A stretch of 35,280 bases of DNA. Source: JAGOUU01 sp964387745 (GTDB lineage: Bacteria; Pseudomonadota; Gammaproteobacteria; JAGOUU01). How positions within the stretch are numbered: the first letter of the stretch is position 1; each line of letters opens with the position of its first letter. Shown piece by piece: positions 17,268 through 26,697 of the stretch. The notes beneath the pieces are model-generated. The model was not told the origin of the DNA, searched no databases, and saw only the letters and a list, made by a program, of their open reading frames with translations. The translations under genes were made by a program, and so were the position numbers. The DNA is taken from the NCBI GenBank assembly GCA_964387745.1, contig CAYLXL010000020.1, positions 1 to 35,280 on the forward strand. Reading direction: 5' to 3'.

Positions 17268-18827
17268 ATGAACCACAAAAAATCAGCTAGTAACCTAGTC
17301 TGGCTCGATTTAGAAATGACGGGCTTAGATCACAACACAAATGTAATTATAGAAATAGCCACAATAGTAACGAATAAAAATCTTGAAATTATCGCGCGTG
17401 GCCCTATGCTGGCAATTTATCAGCCAGAAGCTAAATTAGCTTTAATGGATGATTGGTGTATTAAAACTCATACCAATAGTGGTTTGGTAAATAGAGTGCG
17501 AGAAAGTAAAGTGAGTGTTGAAGAAGCTGAAATGCTTACTTTAGAGTTTATTAAGCAATGGATTCCAGAACGTCAATCGCCGTTATGCGGCAATAGTATA
17601 GGTACAGATCGTCGCTTTATGCATAAATATATGCCTAAGTTAGAAAATTATTTTCATTACAGAATAATTGACGTCTCGACTATTAAAGAACTAGCTTTAA
17701 GATGGCGACCAGACATTAAAGCTTATGCAAAACGCAATTCTCATTTAGCTCTGGAAGACATAGAAGATAGTATTGAAGAACTTAAATATTATATTGGTAA
17801 TTTTTTAATCAAAAATAAACCAGAAAATTTTGAGAGTGAATTAGAAGAATCAGCTGTAGTTATGCCAGCTATAACTATAAATAGTGAAGACAAAGGTTTA
17901 AATAAACCGTGGGCTATAACTCAAGAGTGGGTTGATGATTTAATTAAAAGAAAGCTACCCGATAGACCTAAAGATAGTTATAAACATCAGTTTGGACATG
18001 TTGTAGTTATTGGCGGCAGTCGTAACATGGCAGGCGCTATTATTATGGCAGGGACAGCAGCGTTAAGAGTTGGGGCAGGTCTAGTGACTTTAGTTGCAGA
18101 TCATGCACATAATGTTTGGCTAAATCAGACTCATCCAGAGATGATGGTTGTGAGCTCTGATAATAAAGTAGCTATAGAAGCATTATTACTCAAAGCTTCA
18201 GTAGTCATCCTAGGGCCAGGTTTAGGAACTGATGTCACTGCGAAAGAAATTTTTGATTTTAGTATAAACTGTCTAGAGCGTATTTTAGAAAACAATGAAA
18301 ATACTAAAAAACTTAAAGCAATAATTATTGATGCCGATGGGTTAAGACTATTAGCTGAAAGCTATAATGAAAAAATAAAAGTCTTAAATGGTTTATCAGA
18401 TGGGTTATCAGATATCTTAAAAGATAAATTAATTTTGACACCTCATGCTGGTGAGGCAGAAGCACTTTTAGCGCCATTGACTGATGATAATCTACCTCAT
18501 GACCGTCTGACCACTGTACAAAAAATATCCGCTGATTATAAAGCTACGACTGTTCTTAAAGGAGCAGGTAGTTTGATCTGTAAAGGGAATAATCTTGCAC
18601 TATGTACATTGGGTAATCCTGGTATGGCTACTGCTGGTACGGGGGACATACTGTCTGGAATCATTGCTGGTTTAGTGAGCCAGGAGATTAATACATTTGA
18701 GGCTAGTTGTTTAGGAGTTTATCTGCATGCTAAAGCAGGTGATCTACAGGCAAAAAAATATGGTGAGCGAGGCATGGTCGCAACAGATTTATTATTAGAG
18801 TTAAGAAAGTTGTTAAATTTTGTATGA
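17268..18827 (+). CDS. orn-nnrD: Fusion: oligoribonuclease plus ADP-dependent NAD(P)HX dehydratase
   Basis: One 519-residue frame carrying two enzymes. Residues 1-182 are oligoribonuclease, a DEDDh 3'-5' exonuclease that finishes RNA decay by degrading di- and short oligonucleotides. The catalytic residues are Asp14 and Glu16 (WLDLEMTG), Asp114 (GTDRRFM), His159 and Asp164 (HLALEDIEDS). After a linker of about 45 residues, the part from about 235 is NnrD, which repairs hydrated NAD(P)H: HVVVIGGSRNMAGA, ILGPGLGTD, DADGLRLL, LTPHAGEAEAL and the catalytic NPGMATAGTGDILSG. The NnrE epimerase domain that usually precedes NnrD in YjeF proteins is missing. In E. coli orn and nnr are close neighbours separated mainly by queG, so deletion of the intervening DNA could have created the fusion. 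The 3' end overlaps tsaE by ATGA. Confidence 0.95.
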   Translation: MNHKKSASNLVWLDLEMTGLDHNTNVIIEIATIVTNKNLEIIARGPMLAIYQPEAKLALMDDWCIKTHTNSGLVNRVRESKVSVEEAEMLTLEFIKQWIPERQSPLCGNSIGTDRRFMHKYMPKLENYFHYRIIDVSTIKELALRWRPDIKAYAKRNSHLALEDIEDSIEELKYYIGNFLIKNKPENFESELEESAVVMPAITINSEDKGLNKPWAITQEWVDDLIKRKLPDRPKDSYKHQFGHVVVIGGSRNMAGAIIMAGTAALRVGAGLVTLVADHAHNVWLNQTHPEMMVVSSDNKVAIEALLLKASVVILGPGLGTDVTAKEIFDFSINCLERILENNENTKKLKAIIIDADGLRLLAESYNEKIKVLNGLSDGLSDILKDKLILTPHAGEAEALLAPLTDDNLPHDRLTTVQKISADYKATTVLKGAGSLICKGNNLALCTLGNPGMATAGTGDILSGIIAGLVSQEINTFEASCLGVYLHAKAGDLQAKKYGERGMVATDLLLELRKLLNFV

Positions 18828-19273
18828 AGCCAATAATTTTAGAAAATGAAGACGATATGCAATCTTTTGCCGAAAAAATGGCTAAAGATTGTAAAAAGTA
18901 TAATAGAAATTTACTGGTTTACTTATCGGGTGATTTAGGTACGGGTAAGACAACTTTTAGTAGGTATTTTATACAGGCATTTGGTTGGGAAGGTAAGGTA
19001 AAAAGTCCTACTTATACGTTGGTGGAGCATTATGATTTCGGCGGGATAAATGTGTATCATTTGGATTTATACAGGCTTTCAGCCCCAGAAGAAGTTAACT
19101 TTTTAGGGTTAGAAGAAATCTATAACAGTCTAGATAATGTTTCAATTATATTAATTGAATGGGCGGAAAAAGCAGCAGACGTATTGCCAAATGCAGATAT
19201 AAATTTAAAATTTGATTATGTTGAGTTTAAAGATTCAGCAAGAAGTGTTGAAGTCAATTATCAGCATTTATAA
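18824..19273 (+). CDS. tsaE: tRNA threonylcarbamoyladenosine biosynthesis ATPase
   Basis: ATPase partner of TsaB and TsaD in making t6A37 of ANN-decoding tRNAs. The P-loop GDLGTGKTTFSR is at about residues 36-47, followed by the family landmarks KSPTYTLVEHY, HLDLYRL and the LIEWAEKA Walker-B-like region. Length 149 is typical. Its start overlaps the end of orn-nnrD by four bases. Confidence 0.96.
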   Translation: MKPIILENEDDMQSFAEKMAKDCKKYNRNLLVYLSGDLGTGKTTFSRYFIQAFGWEGKVKSPTYTLVEHYDFGGINVYHLDLYRLSAPEEVNFLGLEEIYNSLDNVSIILIEWAEKAADVLPNADINLKFDYVEFKDSARSVEVNYQHL

Positions 19274-19308
19274 ACCTGTTTTGTTGTAGCAAAAGGATTG
19301 AAGTTTTA

Positions 19309-20670
19309 ATGGCGAGAATAAATATTTCTGTAGTATTATTATTTATGACCCAAGCGCTTTTTGCGCAGACGACCATTAATAGTATTAGGCTTTGGCCAGG
19401 GCAAAATAATACACGTATCGTTGTTGATATTGAGGTGGAAGCGCCTAAGCCAGTAAAAAAAAATAGTAAAGTTGTAAAATTGTTAAGGCCGGATAAATTA
19501 GAATATACCAATTTTACTTTAGAAAGTCCTAATAGATTAGTAGTTGATATAAAAAATGCTGTGCTAGCTAGCCCGCAAGTAATAAAAAATATAAGTTTTA
19601 ATAACACCCAAATTAATACGTTACGTTATTCGAAACAAAATAATAATTTACGTTTAGTGTTCGACTTAAAAAGCCAAGTAGCAACCAAATTATTTACCAT
19701 ACCGCCAGTCAGTAGTGTCACCAGCCATAGACTAGTTATTGATGTTAAAAATAAATTTATACCTGACACCGTAATTAGCAGTAGTCAAACAGTTTCTCAG
19801 TCGGTGTCTCCGACTGTTTTTCCTGAAGATAAAACACAAGCGGCGGTGTTAAGACAGACCAATAAATTTAAAAATAATGATCTAGCTAAAGTAAACGGAT
19901 CTGATGCTCCTTTGCCTCGTTTAACTTCAATAGATAGTTATGTTAAGAAAAAATTTACGGTTGTTATTGATCCAGGCCATGGTGGCGAGGATCCAGGTGC
20001 CATTGGCCAATCAGGTACAAGGGAAAAAGATGTGGCGCTTTCAGTTGCTTATTATTTGAAGCGCTATATTGATCAAGATGAAGATATCAGGGGAGTATTA
20101 ACACGCACGAGTGATTACTATATTGGTTTAAGAGAAAGAACAGAAAAAGCCCGTGCTAACCAAGCAGATTTATTTGTGTCTATTCATGCAGATGGTTTTA
20201 AAGATACACGTGCTTCAGGCTCTTCTGTCTTTGTACTCTCTGAGCGCGGGGCGACGAGTGAAATGGCTAAGTGGTTGGCTGCACATGAGAACGCTTCTGA
20301 TCTTGTTGGTGGCGTGCATTTAGAGAATAAAGATCCAATGTTAACCACTGTATTGCTAGATTTGTCGCAAACAGCATCTAATCGTGCAAGCTACCAAGTG
20401 GCCAATAAAGTTCTTCAGCAAATGGCTGTAATAACCGATTTGCATAAATCGAGTGTAGAAAAAGCAGCATTTATGGTCTTACGTTCACCTGATATACCAT
20501 CTATATTAGTCGAAACAGGTTTTATCTCGAATCCACGTGGCGAACGTGACTTATTATCTTCAGTGCATCAAAAGAAAATTGCTTATAGTATCTATAAAGG
20601 TATTAAATCTTATTTCAAAATGTACCCAAGGCCTTCGTGGTCAGATGAATTGATTCAAGCGAAACGATAA
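19309..20670 (+). CDS. amiB: N-acetylmuramoyl-L-alanine amidase with AMIN domain
   Basis: Periplasmic zinc amidase that splits septal peptidoglycan during daughter-cell separation. A signal peptide is visible at residues 1-20 (hydrophobic core, ending ALFAQ). An AMIN domain (about 22-135), which targets the septum, is followed by a Ser/Gln-rich linker and an Amidase_3 catalytic domain from about 215. Zinc and catalytic residues are His224 (DPGHGGEDPGA), Glu239 (TREKDVAL), His293 (SIHADGF) and Glu402 (VETGFISNP). There is no C-terminal LysM domain, unlike E. coli AmiB, so the symbol follows gene position rather than architecture. AmiC is an alternative name. Confidence 0.93.
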   Translation: MARINISVVLLFMTQALFAQTTINSIRLWPGQNNTRIVVDIEVEAPKPVKKNSKVVKLLRPDKLEYTNFTLESPNRLVVDIKNAVLASPQVIKNISFNNTQINTLRYSKQNNNLRLVFDLKSQVATKLFTIPPVSSVTSHRLVIDVKNKFIPDTVISSSQTVSQSVSPTVFPEDKTQAAVLRQTNKFKNNDLAKVNGSDAPLPRLTSIDSYVKKKFTVVIDPGHGGEDPGAIGQSGTREKDVALSVAYYLKRYIDQDEDIRGVLTRTSDYYIGLRERTEKARANQADLFVSIHADGFKDTRASGSSVFVLSERGATSEMAKWLAAHENASDLVGGVHLENKDPMLTTVLLDLSQTASNRASYQVANKVLQQMAVITDLHKSSVEKAAFMVLRSPDIPSILVETGFISNPRGERDLLSSVHQKKIAYSIYKGIKSYFKMYPRPSWSDELIQAKR

Positions 20671-20672
20671 CT

Positions 20673-22457
20673 ATGGCTGATATCATTCAATTATTGCCAC
20701 CATTAATTGCTAATCAAATAGCAGCTGGAGAAGTGATAGAGCGTCCATCTTCAATTATAAAAGAACTTATTGAAAATAGTTTGGATGCTGGGAGTACAGA
20801 AATTGTTGTTAGTATCAGAAAGTCTGGTAATAATTTAATTAGTGTTCGTGATAATGGTTCTGGTATAAGTAAAAATGATCTGCCATTAGCTATTTGTCAG
20901 CATGCTACAAGTAAACTAAAAGAACTTGCAGATCTCGATAATATCACAAGCCTTGGTTTTCGTGGTGAAGCTTTAGCGAGTATTTGTGCTGTTGCAAGAG
21001 TTCAGATTACATCGCGCCAGGTTGACAGTGATAAGGCTTATAGCTTGATAGTTGATCATGAAAATCCTGAAAATTATAAAATTGTTGAAGATGCGCATCC
21101 GGTTGGTACGACGATAACTGTCCAAGATTTATTTTACAGTACACCGGTACGCCGAAGATTCTTAAAAGCGGATAAGACAGAGCTTATTCATATTATTGAT
21201 ATCTTCCAAAAACTAGCTTTGAGTAATTTTAACTGTAGCTTTACTTTGATTGATGAGGGGAAGCTGGTTTATAAACTGATTAATACTCACGCTAATGGTA
21301 ATCATCAACGTGTGCAAAAAATATTTGGTAAAAATTTTATTGAGAATGCGGTACATTTTACCAGTCAAGGACAAGGTATTAAGCTTGAGGGTTGGGTTGG
21401 TAACTGTAATTATCACCGTAGCCAAACCGATCAACAATATTTTTTTCTAAATAATCGAATTATTCGTGATAAGTTGATTCTGCATGCGGTTAAATATGTT
21501 TATGAAACGTTGATCCCAGCTGGTCGCCACCCGTGTTATATATTATATTTAACAATAGATCCTGATCAATTTGATATCAATGTCCACCCAACTAAACATG
21601 AAGTGAGATTTTATGATTCGCGTTGGATACATCAGTTTATCACTCAACAGTTAAGTAAGGTTTTATTAGAACATAAAGATACTAGTGGTATTATTGATAT
21701 TAGTGATAATAATTTTGGCAGTCAGTTTGAAACTAAAAGTAAAATTGAACCCAAGGTAATAACAAATTGTGATGTTTATCGTTCAGCTCGTTTGAATATT
21801 CCTGCTATATTGCAAAAAGTTCAATCTAGTAAAAATTTTGCCAATTCAGCTAATTTTTTTGTGGAGCACAATACTCAACCAGCAAAGACAACCTCCCCGC
21901 GGCTTCTACTGGGTGAAATTATAGCTAATATTAATAATAGTCTGGTGATAACTTTCGATAAGACAGCAAATATTTATTATTTGGTTGATCTGGCGCGCAG
22001 TTATCAATATTTTGCTTGGCAAGAACTACAAAGCCAATGGCAAGCAAATAAAAAATTAATTAGTCATCATCTAAATATTGTATCTAGTTATCGAACCGGG
22101 GACCTCTCAGCTGAATTTATAGCAAACTTAGAGCAACTGGGTGTTGTTCTTCAGGACAATAAAATTATAGCAGTGCCGGCTGTACTGCAGTTTGCTGAGC
22201 CTCAGCTTATATTTGAAGTCATGTATGATTATTTCAGTGCAAGTTCAAGTTTAGGTTCATTGGGATCTTATGAAAGTTTATTTAAGAAATTAGCCAATCT
22301 AGCGTTAGGCCGTTTAGAGGGTAATTTATTAATATCTGAGCAAGTTAATATACTTGATAAGTTGGCTAATATTCAGTATGATGGTCCAGAGTTTAATGGT
22401 CGGCATTTGTATAAAAAATTATTGCCTGCTGATCTCGAAATTTTTTTGACTGTATAA
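20673..22457 (+). CDS. mutL: DNA mismatch repair protein MutL
   Basis: GHKL-type ATPase that links MutS mismatch recognition to downstream repair. N-terminal motifs are intact: IAAGEVIERPSSIIKELIEN, SLDAGS, DNGSGI, and TSLGFRGEALASI. The NVHPTKHEVRF block closes the ATPase half. The C-terminal dimerisation domain is divergent and lacks the DQHAx2Ex4E endonuclease motif, as in E. coli-type MutL that works with MutH. Length 594 is normal. It begins two bases after amiB ends. Confidence 0.96.
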   Translation: MADIIQLLPPLIANQIAAGEVIERPSSIIKELIENSLDAGSTEIVVSIRKSGNNLISVRDNGSGISKNDLPLAICQHATSKLKELADLDNITSLGFRGEALASICAVARVQITSRQVDSDKAYSLIVDHENPENYKIVEDAHPVGTTITVQDLFYSTPVRRRFLKADKTELIHIIDIFQKLALSNFNCSFTLIDEGKLVYKLINTHANGNHQRVQKIFGKNFIENAVHFTSQGQGIKLEGWVGNCNYHRSQTDQQYFFLNNRIIRDKLILHAVKYVYETLIPAGRHPCYILYLTIDPDQFDINVHPTKHEVRFYDSRWIHQFITQQLSKVLLEHKDTSGIIDISDNNFGSQFETKSKIEPKVITNCDVYRSARLNIPAILQKVQSSKNFANSANFFVEHNTQPAKTTSPRLLLGEIIANINNSLVITFDKTANIYYLVDLARSYQYFAWQELQSQWQANKKLISHHLNIVSSYRTGDLSAEFIANLEQLGVVLQDNKIIAVPAVLQFAEPQLIFEVMYDYFSASSSLGSLGSYESLFKKLANLALGRLEGNLLISEQVNILDKLANIQYDGPEFNGRHLYKKLLPADLEIFLTV

Positions 22458-22469
22458 TATTCCAGCACT

Positions 22470-23459
22470 ATGTCTATTAATAAGCCACAAGTCATCTGCA
22501 TCATGGGCCCCACTGCCATTGGCAAAACCAGTTTGGCAATAGAATTATATGATCTAGGGTTCCCCATTGATATTATTTCTGTTGACTCAGCTATGGTCTA
22601 TAAAGGTTTAGACATAGGTAGTGGTAAACCGACTCAAGATATACTAAATAGGGTGCCACATGGTCTAGTGGACATCAGAGAGCCTTTTGATGTTTATACT
22701 GTTGCTGACTTTTATCAAGATGTTTTAACATTAGTACGTCAATCACATGCTAATAACCGCGTTCCGTGTTTGGTTGGTGGTACCATGATGTATTTTAATG
22801 CACTTTTTAATGGTTTAGCGAAGTTACCAAGTAGTGATCCAGCTATTCGCTCGCACATTGGTAACTTGATCAGGGAACATGGTCTGCAAAAGATTTATAA
22901 TGATCTAGCAGTTATTGATCCCATTACAGCCCAAAAAATTAATGCCAATGATACTCAGAGAATTATCCGTGCGCTGGAAGTTTTCATCGCAACTGGGCAA
23001 CCTATGAGTGAATTATTAAAACAAACTGCAGGTACGTTTAGCGAATTCAAAAATTTTGCCTGCACGAATGTAATTCTGGCACCTGAGCCACCAGAAATTA
23101 ATGTATATAAAAACCAGCTTAGCCCTCGAATAAAGCTGCACGAAGTCATAGCTGCTCGATTTCATATGATGCTAGATGATGGATTTATTGCAGAGGTTGA
23201 ATCATTGTATAAAAATCCAAATATTTCGCCAGTCCTGCCGGCAATGAAATCTTGTGGTTATCAGCAGATATGCCAATATTTAGCAGGTGAGTTAAAGTAT
23301 GAAGGTATGGTCGAAAATAGCATATCTGCAACTCGGCAGCTGGCAAAAAGGCAGTTAACTTGGTTGAGAAACGGCCTGCGATTATGGGGTAACACGCATT
23401 GGTTAAATGTCTATGAAACTGATTACAAAGCTGAAATAATAAAATTACTAAAGTTTTGA
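22470..23459 (+). CDS. miaA: tRNA dimethylallyltransferase
   Basis: Adds a dimethylallyl group to A37 of tRNAs that read UNN codons, the first step to ms2i6A. The P-loop GPTAIGKTSLAIEL lies near the N-terminus, with DSAMVYKGLDIGSGKP, GGTMMYFNALFNGL, DTQRIIRALEVF and PAMKSCGYQQICQYL as family landmarks, and RQLTWLRN near the end. Length 329 is usual. It starts twelve bases after mutL. Confidence 0.97.
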   Translation: MSINKPQVICIMGPTAIGKTSLAIELYDLGFPIDIISVDSAMVYKGLDIGSGKPTQDILNRVPHGLVDIREPFDVYTVADFYQDVLTLVRQSHANNRVPCLVGGTMMYFNALFNGLAKLPSSDPAIRSHIGNLIREHGLQKIYNDLAVIDPITAQKINANDTQRIIRALEVFIATGQPMSELLKQTAGTFSEFKNFACTNVILAPEPPEINVYKNQLSPRIKLHEVIAARFHMMLDDGFIAEVESLYKNPNISPVLPAMKSCGYQQICQYLAGELKYEGMVENSISATRQLAKRQLTWLRNGLRLWGNTHWLNVYETDYKAEIIKLLKF

Positions 23460-23482
23460 TTTATTATTTTATAGTATATAAT
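23456..23482 (+). promoter_or_regulatory. Predicted promoter for hfq
   Basis: TTGATT (23456-23461) overlapping the end of miaA and a perfect TATAAT (23477-23482), with a short 15-base spacer. hfq commonly has its own promoters inside or after miaA. The spacing is suboptimal, so confidence is modest. Confidence 0.4.
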
Positions 23483-23583
23483 TATCAACGGGATAATAAT
23501 TAATAAGTAATAATAACAACAGATAATAAGATAACGCCATGTCAAATACGCCAAACCCGGTTAATTCAATGAAGGAGAATATG

Positions 23584-23937
23584 ATGTCGAAAGGACAGTC
23601 GTTACAAGATCCTTTTTTAAATACTTTACGCAAGGAACGTGTACCCGTAGCAATTTATCTCGTAAATGGTATTAAACTGCAAGGTCAGGTAGAGTCTTTT
23701 GATCAGTTCGTTGTTTTATTAAAGAACACAGTTAGCCAAATGGTCTACAAGCATGCTATTTCTACTATTGTGCCTGCGCGCAACGTAAAATTGACATCAA
23801 CAAATGGTCAAACTACTGGTGCCGTTATCGGTGGCCCGGTAAGTGGTATGTTAGGGCAAGGTGGAATGTCGTCAGCATCTGGACAATTATCAGGACCAGA
23901 TGATTTCATGCAAGATTTTAATCAAAACGATTATTAA
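23584..23937 (+). CDS. hfq: RNA chaperone Hfq
   Basis: Sm-like hexameric RNA chaperone that pairs small RNAs with mRNAs. An open frame begins further upstream at 23539, but AAGGAG at 23572-23577 lies six bases before ATG 23584, which gives the standard MSKGQSLQDPFLN start. The Sm1 region (RKERVPVAIYLVNGIKLQG) and the Sm2 signature YKHAIST are intact. The C-terminal arm is Gly/Ser-rich with an acidic tip (DDFMQDFNQNDY), as in many gammaproteobacterial Hfq proteins. Size is 117 residues. The upstream in-frame ATG at 23539 is not supported by a ribosome site. Confidence 0.96.
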   Translation: MSKGQSLQDPFLNTLRKERVPVAIYLVNGIKLQGQVESFDQFVVLLKNTVSQMVYKHAISTIVPARNVKLTSTNGQTTGAVIGGPVSGMLGQGGMSSASGQLSGPDDFMQDFNQNDY

Positions 23938-23990
23938 GACCTTAATCTCTAATCTCTAAGCAATAAACATTATCTATATTTTATAGAATA

Positions 23991-24026
23991 TTTATAGATG
24001 GGTTTATTTTTTTGGAGATCTATAAA
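23991..24026 (+). promoter_or_regulatory. Hairpin in the leader just before hflX
   Basis: TTTATAGAT (23991-23999) pairs perfectly with ATCTATAAA (24018-24026) across an 18-base loop containing seven T. It ends eight bases before the GGAG ribosome site of hflX, so it could affect translation or transcript stability. The stem is AT-rich and could also be chance in this genome. Confidence 0.3.
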
Positions 24027-24043
24027 ATAACTTGGAGTAGAAA

Positions 24044-25333
24044 TTGTTTGATCGTCCCGAAGGCGGTGACATTGCCGTATTAGTTCATATTGATTTTGCC
24101 AAACAGCACAATATTGAAGATTACACCGAGTTCAAAACCTTAGTTCTATCAGCAGGTGTTTATATCACTGGCAGTATTTCTGGTAGTAGGACTTCTCCCG
24201 ATAGCAAATATTTTATAGGTACGGGTAAGTTAGAAGAAGTTCGTTTGCTTGTGCAGGCAACTAAAGCTAACGTCGCTATTTTTAATCATAGTTTATCACC
24301 CTCTCAAGCTCGTAATCTTGAAAAAGTTCTACAATGTCGGGTTTTAGATCGTACTGGGTTAATTCTTGATATATTTGCGCAACGCGCCAAAACTTTTGAA
24401 GGCAAGCTTCAGGTTGAATTAGCACAATTAAATTATATGGCGACTCGCCTAGTGAGGGGGTGGACTCACTTAGAACGACAAAAGGGTGGTATTGGTTTAC
24501 GTGGCCCAGGGGAGACTCAGCTCGAAACGGATCGTCGTTTGCTGCGTGCTCGAATAGAGCATATTAATAACAAGCTTGATAAAGTAAGACAGCAGCGCGA
24601 GCAAAATAGACAAGCTCGCCGTAAAGTGGCTATTCCGACTGTCTCATTTGTTGGTTACACCAACGCTGGTAAATCTACGTTATTCAATCAATTATTAGGA
24701 GAGCATGTTTATGCCGCTGATAAATTATTTGCAACATTAGATCCGACTTTACGTGGTATGCATATCCCAGATGTGGGGAAAGTTATCTTTGTTGATACAG
24801 TGGGTTTTATTCGGCATTTGCCACATGATTTGGTAGAAGCTTTTAAAGCAACTCTTGAAGAAACAGCTAGCTCTGATTTATTATTATTAGTTATTGATTT
24901 AAGTGACCCAGAATACCGTGCAAAGTTAGATCAAGTCGAACTAGTTTTGGCAGAGATAGGCGCGGATAAATTGCCTACTATTCAGGTATACAATAAAATT
25001 GACAATATAGCTGGTTTCAAGCCAAAGGTAGAATATAATGATGCTGGAATTATAACTAAAGTATTTATTTCCGCGCAAGATAATCTTGGACTAGACTTAT
25101 TACGTAAAGCAATTGTTGAAAGATTGAGTAAAGGAATCGTACAGTTAAAACTTAAAATTCCGTTTTCTCGTGGAGATATTCGATCAAAACTGTTTTCTAT
25201 CGGTGCGGTTAAAACTGAAGATATGATAGAAGAAGAGCAGGCATGGGTTATAGCTATTAGGGTCCCTATTTTAGAGATTCAAAGAATATTTGCTCATGAA
25301 GATAATAGCTGGCAAGATTATATATTAGATTAA
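24044..25333 (+). CDS. hflX: Ribosome-associated GTPase HflX
   Basis: GTPase that binds the 50S subunit and can split stalled or hibernating ribosomes. The start is TTG at 24044: GGAG at 24034-24037 is six bases upstream and translation gives MFDRPEGGD, matching the conserved MFDR N-terminus of E. coli HflX. Features include the glycine-rich GGIGLRGPGETQLETDRR motif and GTPase motifs G1 (GYTNAGKSTL), G3 (DTVGF) and G4 (NKID). Length is 429 residues. The non-ATG start probably limits expression. Confidence 0.96.
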   Translation: MFDRPEGGDIAVLVHIDFAKQHNIEDYTEFKTLVLSAGVYITGSISGSRTSPDSKYFIGTGKLEEVRLLVQATKANVAIFNHSLSPSQARNLEKVLQCRVLDRTGLILDIFAQRAKTFEGKLQVELAQLNYMATRLVRGWTHLERQKGGIGLRGPGETQLETDRRLLRARIEHINNKLDKVRQQREQNRQARRKVAIPTVSFVGYTNAGKSTLFNQLLGEHVYAADKLFATLDPTLRGMHIPDVGKVIFVDTVGFIRHLPHDLVEAFKATLEETASSDLLLLVIDLSDPEYRAKLDQVELVLAEIGADKLPTIQVYNKIDNIAGFKPKVEYNDAGIITKVFISAQDNLGLDLLRKAIVERLSKGIVQLKLKIPFSRGDIRSKLFSIGAVKTEDMIEEEQAWVIAIRVPILEIQRIFAHEDNSWQDYILD

Positions 25334-25354
25334 TTAACAAACTCGAGAAATTAT

Positions 25355-26671
25355 ATGGATGCAAATAATCATTTATCTTGGAATGAAGATGATAACGATA
25401 CTAAGGGTCGTCGTGATTCTAATAAACCAGGAAACAATGGTGGTAATCGTCAGGGCCCTCCAGATTTAGACGAATTATTTAAAAAAGCACAAAAATGGTT
25501 TTCAGATATCGTTAGTGATAAGAAAAAGCCAGACTTTGGTTCTGGAAATTTTAACTTTAAAAAAGATGATTTTGATAAGCAGGGCAAAACCTTCTTAGCT
25601 ATTTTTGTAGCCATCACTGTTTTATTCTTAGCTATAATTGGTTTTTATAAAGTTGAGCCAGGTGAGCAAGCTGTAAATTATAGATTTGGTAAATATATTG
25701 GAATTCAGGGGCCTGGTCCACATTGGTTGCTTCCAGGAGTTTATTCAAAAGAAATTGTTAATACTAGTGTTGTCCACCAGAAAAACTTTGAAGAAGATTT
25801 AATCACTAAAGATGTTGATCTTGTTACAGTTGCTGTTGCTGTGCAATATAAAATTAATCATTTACAGAATTATTTATTTAAAGTGCGTAGCGCTGAAGAT
25901 AGCTTGTCGGAAGCAAGTAAGTCAGCGATTCGTCAAGTGGTAGCTGGATCAACCCTCGATCAAGTGTTATCGACTAGGGGAATAGGTGATCAGATCAGGG
26001 CGTTGGTGGAACAGAATTTGAATTATTATCAAGCTGGATTGGAAATTCGTGGTGTAGAAATCTTATCAGTATTACCGCCACAGCAAGTTAAAGAAGCCTT
26101 CAATGATGCAATACAAGCGCAAGAAGACGAAATACGTTACCAAAATGAAGCAGAGGCCTACGAGCGCAAAGTAGTTCCCGTGGCAGAAGGTCACGCAGCA
26201 CGCATTATTCAAGATGCTAATACATATGTAGCGCAAACTGTTTTAGCTGCAGAGGGTGATGTATCTAAGTTTAATGCAATTTTGCCAGAATATTCTCGAG
26301 CAAAAGATGTAACTCGCAATAGATTATATCTAGGTGCGATTGAAAAAACGCTTAAAGCTACACCAAAGATTTTTGTTGACAGTAAAGCAAATAATGTCCT
26401 AGTGCTGCCATTAGATAAATTTAATTTGACTAGTGCGTTGCAACCAAGAGTGAAAGCGACATCTAAAAGTGAAAATCAATTATTACTAGATGATGCAGAT
26501 AGTAGTATGAGTGGTAAGCAAGCATTAGATGAGCGCTTATCAAGAGAGCCGTCGAAAAATTCAGGGGATGATTCATCAAGGTATGGTAGTTTGCGCGATA
26601 GAATTGAAGAACCTAGTCGATCACCTGGTTCTAGAAGAGTACCAAGCGTGGCGCGTGGTGGCCTTAATTAA
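25355..26671 (+). CDS. hflK: FtsH protease modulator HflK
   Basis: SPFH/Band-7 membrane protein that forms a large cage with HflC around FtsH and limits its proteolysis. The N-terminal 75 residues are Gly/Asn/Lys/Asp-rich and cytoplasmic. A single transmembrane segment (about 80-100) is followed by YKVEPGEQAVNYRFGKY at the start of the SPFH domain. The C-terminal tail (about 370-438) is Ser/Arg/Asp-rich low complexity. Length 438 is in range. It begins 21 bases after hflX. Confidence 0.97.
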   Translation: MDANNHLSWNEDDNDTKGRRDSNKPGNNGGNRQGPPDLDELFKKAQKWFSDIVSDKKKPDFGSGNFNFKKDDFDKQGKTFLAIFVAITVLFLAIIGFYKVEPGEQAVNYRFGKYIGIQGPGPHWLLPGVYSKEIVNTSVVHQKNFEEDLITKDVDLVTVAVAVQYKINHLQNYLFKVRSAEDSLSEASKSAIRQVVAGSTLDQVLSTRGIGDQIRALVEQNLNYYQAGLEIRGVEILSVLPPQQVKEAFNDAIQAQEDEIRYQNEAEAYERKVVPVAEGHAARIIQDANTYVAQTVLAAEGDVSKFNAILPEYSRAKDVTRNRLYLGAIEKTLKATPKIFVDSKANNVLVLPLDKFNLTSALQPRVKATSKSENQLLLDDADSSMSGKQALDERLSREPSKNSGDDSSRYGSLRDRIEEPSRSPGSRRVPSVARGGLN

Positions 26672-26697
26672 TAGGAATTGAGCGAGAGAAGAATAAT

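Noticed and set aside
23539..23583. Longer Hfq starting at the upstream ATG
   Set aside because: No ribosome site there, while AAGGAG is correctly spaced from ATG 23584, which also gives the conserved Hfq N-terminus.
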